In this document: piece by piece, positions 7,291-15,432 of the stretch | Position numbering within the stretch: the first letter of the stretch is position 1 | How the letters are laid out: each line of letters starts with the position of its first letter | From: [Clostridium] scindens | GTDB lineage: Bacteria; Bacillota; Clostridia; Lachnospirales; Lachnospiraceae | DNA length: 64,000 nt | Assembly: GCF_019597925.1 (NCBI RefSeq) | Contig: NZ_CP080442.1 | Coordinates: forward strand, 3,301,501 to 3,365,500 | Direction of reading: 5' to 3' | Position numbers and translations under genes: made by a program | Notes under the pieces: generated by a model | Told to the model about the DNA's origin: nothing | What the model saw: only the letters and a program-made list of their open reading frames with translations | Database searches by the model: none

Positions 7291-8667
7291 TTATTCTCCT
7301 GTACCGCTTTGTCCATCGTCCTGCCCGCCATCCTGCGCTTTGCCGGAATTCTGGGCATCCAGCGCCTGCTGGGCGGCCTCGGCCGCATCCGTTGACGGAT
7401 AAGACTCTATAATCTTCTGGTATTTGACGTTTGCCTGGTCCTGGTCTCCTTTTTTCTCATAAGACTGTGCCAGAAGCAGCATGGCTGCCCCGTCATTATA
7501 TCCTTCGTCCATCTTCATAACCTGTTCCAGGTTCGTGATAGCCGTATCATAGTTGGCTACTTCAAAGTTCTGCTGCGACGTTGCAAACAGGTTCGTGCAC
7601 ATCCGGGGGTATAAGTCCCCGGTAATCTCCTCGAATCGCTCTCTCCCCACAGTTCCCAGGGAATCCGGATTCACTTTCAGAAGTTCCTCCAGCATGGCCG
7701 CATCGCTCATATCATTCTTGTTGACATGGGCGCTGATATTCATGACAATCTCGTAACTCTCCTGTGTAGAGGCCGCAGTGGCCTGGGCGCTCTCGGTCTC
7801 CTCGCTGGTGGAGCGGTAATCTTCCAGTTCCTTCTTAAGGGCGCTGATCTGTGCCTTCTGTGTGGCGATCTGATCGCTGAATTCCACGGTCTGGCGGTTA
7901 ATCTTATCCTGCCTGGAAGCCGTGATGGCCGGCATGATCAGAAACCACATGACTGCCACGCCTACCACCAGCCCGATCGCTATATTGACGATCGTATGAA
8001 GCCCCGCGTTATCCTTGTAACTGGAAGATACCGGCTGGATGATCGTCTCATTTCCTATATTATAGGTAACCGTCTGCTGCTCTTTTCCTTCTTTTTCTTT
8101 GATCTTGGCTGTCCTCGACTTGCGCACCTGATTCAGCTCATGCATATAGCGCAGCGTGATCTCGTCCGTCTTGTCCAGCTTATGGGCAATCCTGATGGAT
8201 TGGCGGGCCTTGGAATACTGTTCCGTATCCAGATAAATCAAGGTCAGAAGCTGATAGGCCTTCACAAAGTTAGGGTGGATCGCCACCGCCTTCTTCAGCT
8301 GGATCACAGCCAGGTCCTCGCCGCCCTGCTGGCAGTAGCCGAGAGCCTGGTTAAACCGTTTGACTGCCTGGTTGATCGCCTCCAGCTCGCCCTGGGTCTC
8401 CTGAACCTTCTGAATATAGTAATTCGCTATATTTTCATGGGACTGGAAATTCTTGCTCAGAATCCATTCTACCAGCGCTTCTATCACATCGCCTCTGCCG
8501 TAATAGACGAGTCCAAGCAGATTCCTGGCAGCTATATTAGCCCTATTATATTGTAAGCTGCGCTTAAGCGATGCGACCGCTCCCGACAGATCCCGGATAT
8601 TGGCCTTCTTCAATCCGTCGTTATACCAGTAGTTCGACTGGTACGCCAGTTTTGTTGTATAATCCAT
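7291..8667 (-). CDS. TPR-repeat membrane protein, 458 aa
   Basis: The protein has an N-terminal block of tetratricopeptide repeats (about residues 15-180, e.g. NRANIAARNLLGLVYYGRGD and PNFVKAYQLLTLIYLDTEQY). A charged linker, a single membrane span (about 228-248, NIAIGLVVGVAVMWFLIMPA), a predicted coiled coil (about 255-295) and a second TPR block near the C-terminus (NYDTAITNLEQVMKMDEGYN, AMLLLAQSYEKKGDQDQANV) follow. It ends in a Gly/Asp/Gln-rich tail. This layout suggests a membrane-anchored scaffold with TPR arms on both sides. The function is not known. It is the last gene of the valS operon. Confidence 0.85.
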   Translation of the reverse strand: MDYTTKLAYQSNYWYNDGLKKANIRDLSGAVASLKRSLQYNRANIAARNLLGLVYYGRGDVIEALVEWILSKNFQSHENIANYYIQKVQETQGELEAINQAVKRFNQALGYCQQGGEDLAVIQLKKAVAIHPNFVKAYQLLTLIYLDTEQYSKARQSIRIAHKLDKTDEITLRYMHELNQVRKSRTAKIKEKEGKEQQTVTYNIGNETIIQPVSSSYKDNAGLHTIVNIAIGLVVGVAVMWFLIMPAITASRQDKINRQTVEFSDQIATQKAQISALKKELEDYRSTSEETESAQATAASTQESYEIVMNISAHVNKNDMSDAAMLEELLKVNPDSLGTVGRERFEEITGDLYPRMCTNLFATSQQNFEVANYDTAITNLEQVMKMDEGYNDGAAMLLLAQSYEKKGDQDQANVKYQKIIESYPSTDAAEAAQQALDAQNSGKAQDGGQDDGQSGTGE

Positions 8668-8687
8668 ATACTACCCTCTGTACTCTT

Positions 8688-8822
8688 CTACTTGGTTTGT
8701 TCAATCATCTCACGTAAAATGTCCGTCATATCCGTCAAGTCTTCCTGATAGACAGCATCCTCTATATCTTCCACTTCCAGGCTCGGCTGGAATTTCTTCA
8801 ATTCTTCTTCAAAATTAAGCAT
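8688..8822 (-). CDS. Small acidic protein overlapping folC, 44 aa
   Basis: The ORF starts MLNFEEELKKFQPSLEVEDI and ends MIEQTK; almost a third of its residues are Asp or Glu. Its ATG overlaps the folC stop region by 8 bases, with GGAGG inside the last folC codons at a distance of 8 bases, so it would be translated by coupling. It ends 20 bases before the TPR gene. No family is recognised. The coupling, spacing and amphipathic helical character favour a real short protein, perhaps a partner of the TPR protein (inference). Confidence 0.65.
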   Translation of the reverse strand: MLNFEEELKKFQPSLEVEDIEDAVYQEDLTDMTDILREMIEQTK

Positions 8823-10140
8823 GGTAACCGCCTCCTGCCAGTAACTTCTTTACCATTCCTACAAGGTACAACGAGCCAAGACAAAAGATGTCGCCATCGT
8901 CCACCCGCTCGCTTTCCGCTTTTTCTAACGCTTCTTTCAGGCTCCCGGCTCTATACACCTTCTTCCTGGTATATTTCTTAAATAGGCGCTCCAGTTCTTC
9001 TGCCGGAACCCTTCTCTTGTCTTCAATCTCCGTGACGATATACGTGCTGGCATTCATATTCCTGCACAGGTATTCTATCATCTGCTCATATTTCTTATCC
9101 GACACGGCCGAAAAGATGATGACCGGACCTTCTCCTTCATCCGCGCCAAGCGCTTTTACGCTTTCTGCGAACGCCTCCACGGCTCCCGGATTGTGCGCTC
9201 CGTCGATGACAAGATGCGGGGCCACCCGTTCCATCCTGCCTTCCCAGTGCATAGATCCGATCGCATCCACCCAGCGGCTTTTATGGATCATCTCATCCTT
9301 GAGGAGATACTCGGCTGCCTCCAGGGCTATCTGGGCATTCATGACCTGATAGCATCCACAGATCGGCACTCGGTAGATAACATCTTTATCATACGCATTT
9401 GCCCGGGAAAATGCAATATATTTCCAGTTAACTTCTCGGATTTCGTACGCATTTTTCGAGATTTCTCTACAGGGCGCATGCATCTTTGCGGCTGTCTTTT
9501 GGATGACTTCGCAGGCCGAAGGATTGCTTGCGTCGAAAAAAACCGGAACGCCCGGCTTGATAATCCCGGCCTTTTCCGCCGCGATCTCTTCGATCGTATC
9601 TCCCAGGATATCTGTGTGGTCCAGGCTTATGGACGTGATCACCGCAAGCGCGGGATGCTCGATATAATTGGTGGCATCCAGCCTTCCGCCGATGCCGGTT
9701 TCCAGGATGATATATTCCACATCCGTCCTGGCAAATGCCGTCATCCCCATGCCAAGAAGGAATTCGAAATAAGAGGGATGATCCAATCCCTCTTCTTCCA
9801 TCTGCCTTGCCATCCCCTGCACCTGGCCGAACGCTTCAAGGAATGCTTCATTGTCTATCTGTATATTGTCCATGCGAATCCGCTCATTGATGGATACCAG
9901 ATGGGGGGAGGTAAAGAATCCGGTGTGCTTTCCTTCCGCCATCAGGATGGCCTGAAGATATGCGCACACCGATCCTTTTCCATTGGTTCCTGCCACATGA
10001 ACGATCTTGCGGTCAGAGGCCGGATTCCCAAGCCTTCTTAAGAACTCCCTGACATGATCCAGGGAATGCTTCTTCGTAAACTTGGGAAGTTCCTCTATAT
10101 ATGCTACTGCCTCATCATATGTGAATCCTGCTGCCATCAT
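8815..10140 (-). CDS. folC: Bifunctional folylpolyglutamate synthase/dihydrofolate synthase
   Basis: FolC adds glutamate to dihydropteroate and to reduced folates in the cytoplasm. The N-terminal Mur-ligase-like domain carries the P-loop HVAGTNGKGSVCAYLQ, then GFFTSPHLVSINERIRMDN; GGRLDATNYIEHPALAVITS and the lysine loop AAEKAGIIKPGVPVFF follow, and the C-terminal domain starts near LVIDGAHNPGAVEAF. The start at 10140 is preferred (GGAG 8 bases upstream); an in-frame ATG at 10155 has no good ribosome site. The gene begins essentially at the stop codon of the LTA-synthase-like gene. Length (about 440 residues) is normal. Confidence 0.95.
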   Translation of the reverse strand: MMAAGFTYDEAVAYIEELPKFTKKHSLDHVREFLRRLGNPASDRKIVHVAGTNGKGSVCAYLQAILMAEGKHTGFFTSPHLVSINERIRMDNIQIDNEAFLEAFGQVQGMARQMEEEGLDHPSYFEFLLGMGMTAFARTDVEYIILETGIGGRLDATNYIEHPALAVITSISLDHTDILGDTIEEIAAEKAGIIKPGVPVFFDASNPSACEVIQKTAAKMHAPCREISKNAYEIREVNWKYIAFSRANAYDKDVIYRVPICGCYQVMNAQIALEAAEYLLKDEMIHKSRWVDAIGSMHWEGRMERVAPHLVIDGAHNPGAVEAFAESVKALGADEGEGPVIIFSAVSDKKYEQMIEYLCRNMNASTYIVTEIEDKRRVPAEELERLFKKYTRKKVYRAGSLKEALEKAESERVDDGDIFCLGSLYLVGMVKKLLAGGGYHA

Positions 10141-10141
10141 C

Positions 10142-12346
10142 TTACTCGTCTCCATCCGTCTGCTCTACCCAGGACTTGGTCTTATCAGTTGCAGTTCCTT
10201 CCTGGAGGATCAGCTGCCCATCCTGGTAAATATATTCATCAGATGAACGGAAGATGGTATTGCTTGAGCCCACCTGGCTGACCACGATTACATCTCCGTT
10301 GACCAGTTCTGTCTCCGAGATGTCAATCCTTGTATTGTTCAAGAAACTGCTCTTTTGCTTTTCTCCGTTTACATAGACTTTGCTGGACTTCGTAAAGTTC
10401 TCTCCATACAGGCTATAGCCGCCATCCAGATGCGGCACCACGTTCTTCAGCGATACATCCTTGATGCCCATCACCATGTGGCCTTCCGTTATTGGCGGCT
10501 TGCCGTCGTATACGTACTGTTTTCCATACAGGATGTCATACTGCAGAAGTTCCAGGTCGGCCAGATAATTCTTGGTCTTTCTTCTCTCCTGGTGATAATT
10601 GAATACCGTTCCGGAATGAATATCCAGGCGGTCAAATACATCCGCCATGATCTGGTAGGACGGAACATTGCGGTCCTCTTTTGGAAGTCCGATGTTATCC
10701 CAGATTACATAATTCGTGTTGTAAAGATAACGCCCTTTCAGATCTTCCGCCTTCAGTCCCATAGTAGGAAGATGGTCTCCGTAGAATACGATGACGGAGG
10801 GCTCTCCCCGGTCTTCCACGGCTTTCACAAGATTCCCCGCGAACTGGTCCATCTCATAGACTTGGTTCACATAGTACTCCCACTTGTTCTTCGTTGCCTC
10901 GTCCTCGATCCCCTCCACCTGGATGGCGGGATTTTCAAGCACCTTTTCTTCCGGATAGTCGCCATGGCCCTGCACGCTGACGGCGAAGACAAAGTCTCTT
11001 CCATCCGTGGTATTCATAGAGTCCATCACATGCTGCACCAGAATATCATCTTTGGCCCATCCATTCTCCGTGGTCTGCAGAATGTTCATGAACTCCTTGC
11101 TGGTAAAACTGTCAAAGCCAATATTATTAAATACTCTTGCCCTGCTGTAGAAGTTTCCTCCGTTATTATGGAGCGCGTGGGTTCCATACCCAAGCGCTGC
11201 CAGGGCAGTCGCCGCGCTCTCGCTGGTCTGATCCTTAAGAACCGTCTTATAGGGATATTCTCCAGGCCCGAAATACCTCAGGTTCATGCCTGTCAGCACT
11301 TCGAATTCTGTATTTGCCGTGCCAGCTCCTACGGACGGCACCTTAAAGTAACCGGATGAATAATTCTTGTACATCTCATGCAGGTTTGGACATGCGTCCT
11401 GGGAAGTAGTAAAGAATTCGGCTTCATCCACGTCAAAGTAAGACTCCAGCTGAACGAAGATGATATTCGGAAGTTCTTCCTCTGTACGGCCCGTCTCATT
11501 CTTGGTGATCTCTCCGTTATTGCTGATCTTGGCAATCGTCTCTTTGCTATAGTCGTTCGGTTCCGTAATGCCTGTATTAAAAAGGCTTGCCATAAAGCAG
11601 TATGGAAGGCCATAGTCTTCATAGGCAAATGCAATATTTCCAAAATAGGTGGATACCACCCGCTTCTCTACCGCCAGGTCGGATGCGAAGCCATATGCCA
11701 CGAAGCAGATGACGATGCCCACCAGGGCCCACACGCGGCGTATCTTTCCCTCATACTGGCCTCCCCGCTTCCACATGGAGATCACCCATATGATAACGGA
11801 GACGATGCCGATAATCAGGACGGTCAGTTCAAATCCATTAAAGTAGTTATTGATCAGGGTAAGTCCGTCTTTCGCTACCTTAAGATCCTGGGCGTTAAAA
11901 GGCGTAACCCGCTTCATAAGCATATATCCGTTTGCCACGCCCAGGACCATCCACAGCACGCTGATGATGATGCGGACGAATACCCTTCGCTTGAACAGAT
12001 AGACGATGGAAAATGTGATGAATATCATAAAAGCATTGTACAAAAACACCATTGGCGTCCCTGTCATATAATTCCAGGCCTCGAACACCGAATGTCTGGA
12101 TATCGCTTCTATGGCAAAATTAATGATACATGCCAGCAGCGCATGGAACACCAGGGAAAACCGGTTCATAAACGCATAGACCGGCTTCATCTTCCTGGCA
12201 AAGGCGCTGTTGCGGCGTTCCTCGATAATCCGGGCCCGCCGCTCCCTTCTTGCCTTCCATGCTGCCTTCACATCTTCTTTCTTCAGATTTTTCAGTTTAT
12301 GAAACGCCCCTTTGATATCAGGCTTCTTAATATGGATTTTCTTCAT
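10142..12346 (-). CDS. LTA synthase family protein (membrane sulfatase/phosphoglycerol transferase fold)
   Basis: This 734-residue protein has a basic cytoplasmic N-terminus (residues 1-55), about five membrane spans (roughly 60-235) and an extracellular alkaline-phosphatase-like domain. Visible catalytic features are IIFVQLESYFD (metal-binding Glu), SVGAGTANTEFEVLTGMN with the candidate nucleophile Thr, HNNGGNFYSR, and the metal site VFYGDHLPTMG. The family polymerises or transfers glycerol phosphate onto lipids or envelope glycans. The last ~110 residues, after the catalytic domain, form an extra beta-rich, IPT-like region (LDGGYSLYGENFTKSSKVYV). It lies 15 bases after valS and overlaps the first-ATG form of folC. 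Confidence 0.9.
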   Translation of the reverse strand: MKKIHIKKPDIKGAFHKLKNLKKEDVKAAWKARRERRARIIEERRNSAFARKMKPVYAFMNRFSLVFHALLACIINFAIEAISRHSVFEAWNYMTGTPMVFLYNAFMIFITFSIVYLFKRRVFVRIIISVLWMVLGVANGYMLMKRVTPFNAQDLKVAKDGLTLINNYFNGFELTVLIIGIVSVIIWVISMWKRGGQYEGKIRRVWALVGIVICFVAYGFASDLAVEKRVVSTYFGNIAFAYEDYGLPYCFMASLFNTGITEPNDYSKETIAKISNNGEITKNETGRTEEELPNIIFVQLESYFDVDEAEFFTTSQDACPNLHEMYKNYSSGYFKVPSVGAGTANTEFEVLTGMNLRYFGPGEYPYKTVLKDQTSESAATALAALGYGTHALHNNGGNFYSRARVFNNIGFDSFTSKEFMNILQTTENGWAKDDILVQHVMDSMNTTDGRDFVFAVSVQGHGDYPEEKVLENPAIQVEGIEDEATKNKWEYYVNQVYEMDQFAGNLVKAVEDRGEPSVIVFYGDHLPTMGLKAEDLKGRYLYNTNYVIWDNIGLPKEDRNVPSYQIMADVFDRLDIHSGTVFNYHQERRKTKNYLADLELLQYDILYGKQYVYDGKPPITEGHMVMGIKDVSLKNVVPHLDGGYSLYGENFTKSSKVYVNGEKQKSSFLNNTRIDISETELVNGDVIVVSQVGSSNTIFRSSDEYIYQDGQLILQEGTATDKTKSWVEQTDGDE

Positions 12347-12361
12347 AATATCCCCTTATGA

Positions 12362-15013
12362 CTATTTTGCTTTTAGCCCCGCAAGCCTTTCTTTGACCTG
12401 CTCCATCATCTGTTTATATGTCTCGAGCTTGTCGCGTTCCTCCTGAACTTTTGCCTCCGGCGCCTTGCTTACGAATCGTTCATTGTTCAGCATTCCGGAT
12501 GCACGGGCAATCTCTTTTTCAAGCCTTGCCTCTTCCTTGCTCAGGCGCTCGATCTCCTGCTCAAAATCAATCAGTTCTTCCAATGGCAGATATACGGTTG
12601 CGTCCGGCACTACGATAGATACCGCGTCATCCGCGATGCCCGTCTTATCATGCTGGAGAACCAGATCATTGACTGCTGCCATAGACTGGGCGGAATTCCT
12701 TAAGAATTCCAGTCCCGCGCAGAGCTGTTGATCCTCGCATACCACATAGGCGGTTGCCTTCCTGGAGTTCGGCACGTTCATCTCTGCACGCACGTTCCGG
12801 ATTCCCCGGATAATCTCTTTGTAATGCTCTACAATAGTTTCCGCGATCGGATAGTTCCACTTCTCATCATACTTTGGCCATTCGGACATCATAAGAGACT
12901 CTTCTTCCGGCACCAGCTTGCCGTAGATCTCCTCTGATACGAACGGCATATATGGATGCAGAAGCTTCAGCGACTTCTTCAGCACTTCCCGCAGCGTCCA
13001 CATCGCGTCATTGGCTGACTTCGGATCTTCCTCTGCATGATAGATACGGTATTTTGCAATCTCGATATACCAGTCGCAGAATTCGTCCCACATAAAATCA
13101 TAGATTTTGGCCAGCGCGATTCCCAGTTCAAACTTATCCATATTCTCGGTTACGTCTTTTACCAGGTTATTGCACTTGGACATGATCCAGCGGTCTGCCG
13201 GGCGTAATTTGAAATCGGTCGGCTCCGTGATCTCCTTATCTTCTATATTCATCATAATGAAACGGGACGCATTCCATACCTTGTTGGCAAAGTTCCGGCT
13301 CGCCTCCACCCTTTCATTGTAGAAACGCATGTCATTGCCCGGCGCATTTCCGGTAATCAGAGTCATACGCAGGGCATCCGCGCCATACTGCTCGATAATT
13401 TCCAGCGGATCGATGCCGTTGCCCAATGACTTGCTCATCTTGCGGCCCTGGGAGTCTCTTACCAGGCCGTGGATAAATACGGTATGGAACGGAGATTTCC
13501 CGGTATGGGCATATCCGGAGAATACCATGCGGATTACCCAGAAAAAGATGATATCGTATCCGGTCACCAGAACATCCGTAGGATAGAAGTAATCCAGATC
13601 CTCTGTCTTCTCCGGCCATCCCAATGTTGAGAACGGCCACAGCGCAGAACTGAACCAGGTATCCAGGGTATCCTCATCCTGGGTAAAATGCGTGCATCCG
13701 CACTTCGGGCATTTCTCCGGCACGCCGCGGGATACGACGATCTCGCCGCACTCATCACAGTAGTAGGCCGGAATCCTGTGCCCCCACCAGATCTGCCTGG
13801 ATATGCACCAGTCACGGATATTCTCAAGCCAATGCAGATAGATCTTATCAAAACGCTCTGGCACGAACTTAAGATCGCCATTCTTCACCGCCTCGATGGC
13901 CGGCTTCGCAAGTTCTTCCATCCTTACGAACCACTGCTGCTTAACCATTGGCTCTACCGTCGTATGACAGCGGTCGTGGGTACCTACATTATGGGAATGA
14001 GGAACTATTTTCACCAGGTAGCCTTGCTCTTCCAGTTCCTTAACCATTACCTTTCTTGCTTCATAACGTTCCATTCCGGCGTACTTGCCGCCATTTTCAT
14101 TGATGGTGGCATCGTCATTCATCACATTGATCTCCGGAAGGTTATGGCGCTTGCCCACCTCGAAGTCGTTCGGGTCATGAGCCGGCGTGATCTTAACCGC
14201 TCCGGTACCAAATTCCTTGTCTACATAATAATCCGCTACGATCGGAATCTCCCGGTTCACCAGCGGAAGGATTGCTTTCTTTCCTACCAGGTCTTTGTAG
14301 CGTTCGTCATCCGGATGTACTGCGATCGCAGTATCGCCCAGCATCGTCTCGGGACGGGTGGTGGCAATTTCCAGATAGGCATCGCTGCCTACGATAGGAT
14401 ACTTGATGTGCCAGAAGTTTCCGTCCTGCTCTTCATGCTCTACCTCCGCATCCGAGAGAGAGGTCTTGCACACCGGGCACCAGTTGATGATCCTGGAGCC
14501 TCTGTAAATATATCCTTCTTCGTAAAGTTTGATGAATACTTCCTCTACTGCCTTGGAGCATCCCTCATCCATGGTAAAGCGCTCTCTGTCCCAGTCGCAG
14601 GATACGCCTAACTTCTTAAGCTGGCCCTCGATCGTACCTGCATATTCCTCTTTCCACTGCCAGGTCCGCTCCAGGAACTTCTCGCGTCCCAGTTCCTTCT
14701 TGTCAATTCCTTCTTCTTTCAACTGGTTGGTAACCTTTACTTCTGTAGAGATCGCCGCATGGTCTGTCCCAGGAACCCATAGCGCGTTGTATCCCTGCAT
14801 CCTCTTATAACGGATCAGGATATCCTGCAGCGTATTGTCAAGCGCATGGCCCATATGCAGCTTGCCGGTAATATTCGGCGGCGGCATCACCGTAGTAAAC
14901 GGCTTCCTGCTCCTGTCCACTTCGGCATGGAAATACTTGTTCTCACACCATTTCTCATATAACTTAGATTCAATCTCCTTTGGGTTGTAGGTTGTCTCTA
15001 ACTTCTGACTCAT
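12362..15013 (-). CDS. valS: Valyl-tRNA synthetase
   Basis: This 883-residue class I aminoacyl-tRNA synthetase charges tRNA-Val. It shows the HIGH signature as PPPNITGKLHMGHALDNTL (near residue 45), a CP1 editing domain with TTRPETMLGDTAIAVHPDD, a zinc-ribbon pair (CDECGEIVV and CPKCGCTH), the KMSKS motif as GRKMSKSLGNGIDP, and a C-terminal coiled-coil arm (about the last 70 residues). AGGAGG lies 5 bases ahead of the ATG. Expression is controlled by the T-box leader directly upstream. Confidence 0.98.
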   Translation of the reverse strand: MSQKLETTYNPKEIESKLYEKWCENKYFHAEVDRSRKPFTTVMPPPNITGKLHMGHALDNTLQDILIRYKRMQGYNALWVPGTDHAAISTEVKVTNQLKEEGIDKKELGREKFLERTWQWKEEYAGTIEGQLKKLGVSCDWDRERFTMDEGCSKAVEEVFIKLYEEGYIYRGSRIINWCPVCKTSLSDAEVEHEEQDGNFWHIKYPIVGSDAYLEIATTRPETMLGDTAIAVHPDDERYKDLVGKKAILPLVNREIPIVADYYVDKEFGTGAVKITPAHDPNDFEVGKRHNLPEINVMNDDATINENGGKYAGMERYEARKVMVKELEEQGYLVKIVPHSHNVGTHDRCHTTVEPMVKQQWFVRMEELAKPAIEAVKNGDLKFVPERFDKIYLHWLENIRDWCISRQIWWGHRIPAYYCDECGEIVVSRGVPEKCPKCGCTHFTQDEDTLDTWFSSALWPFSTLGWPEKTEDLDYFYPTDVLVTGYDIIFFWVIRMVFSGYAHTGKSPFHTVFIHGLVRDSQGRKMSKSLGNGIDPLEIIEQYGADALRMTLITGNAPGNDMRFYNERVEASRNFANKVWNASRFIMMNIEDKEITEPTDFKLRPADRWIMSKCNNLVKDVTENMDKFELGIALAKIYDFMWDEFCDWYIEIAKYRIYHAEEDPKSANDAMWTLREVLKKSLKLLHPYMPFVSEEIYGKLVPEEESLMMSEWPKYDEKWNYPIAETIVEHYKEIIRGIRNVRAEMNVPNSRKATAYVVCEDQQLCAGLEFLRNSAQSMAAVNDLVLQHDKTGIADDAVSIVVPDATVYLPLEELIDFEQEIERLSKEEARLEKEIARASGMLNNERFVSKAPEAKVQEERDKLETYKQMMEQVKERLAGLKAK

Positions 15014-15069
15014 AGTTTCCTCCTCATAAATCGTGTCTTACACATCTCTTCACAGTTTTTTCACATTTT

Positions 15070-15357
15070 ACTGTAATGAAAACGCCCTTTACATTACGTA
15101 AAGGGCGATTGTAGTCGCGGTACCACCTTTATTATATAGAAGAAACTTCCTCTATACATCTCATCTTATTCTTTAACGGGAACGACTCCGGGACCATCTA
15201 GCACCATTCGGGAGCCCGTATGGATGTTCAACAGTCCGGCTCGGAAGCTACCTTCTGCATCTCTGTCTTCAAGCGCCTTTCAGCCTCCGGGCCACTCTCT
15301 CTTTCGAAAACGAACTTATGCATACTCCTCTTCTTCAATGCCTTTACGTATAAACTA
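15070..15357 (-). promoter_or_regulatory. T-box leader (tRNA-Val-sensing riboswitch) of valS
   Basis: The leader contains AGTA and AGAGAG stem-I elements and a GAAGGTAGC stretch whose GTA (15249-15251) is the likely valine specifier. It also carries the T-box sequence AAAGGTGGTACCGCG (15130-15116) and an intrinsic terminator, CGCCCTTTAC..GTAAAGGGCG plus TTTT (15107-15079). The TGGT in the T-box bulge would pair with an ACCA tRNA end, which fits the A discriminator of tRNA-Val. Uncharged tRNA-Val would favour the antiterminator and read-through into valS and its four downstream genes. The specifier assignment is the least certain part. Confidence 0.93.
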
Positions 15358-15363
15358 TTGAAT

Positions 15364-15392
15364 ATCATAGCCATCGAAAAGTATTTTGTCAA
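15364..15392 (-). promoter_or_regulatory. Promoter of the valS operon
   Basis: On the minus strand, a perfect TTGACA (15392-15387) and TATGAT (15369-15364) are separated by 17 bases. It starts about 40 bases after the stop codon of the upstream surface-protein gene, with no obvious terminator between them. Confidence 0.88.
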
Positions 15393-15432
15393 GGAGTTTA
15401 AGGAATTTTCAGAAAGTCTTAAGGGTTTGCCG

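Noticed and set aside
7204..7300. Sigma-H promoter for spoIIA
   Set aside because: AGGA-type boxes are present, but no GAAT box lies at the right distance without overlapping the start codon.
7726..8556. 276-codon plus-strand ORF
   Set aside because: It lies wholly opposite the TPR gene, has no ribosome site, and its composition follows the antisense of that gene.
11378..12361. 327-codon plus-strand ORF opposite the LTA-synthase-like gene
   Set aside because: It is rich in His and Asp as expected from the antisense of a membrane protein gene, with no start signal.
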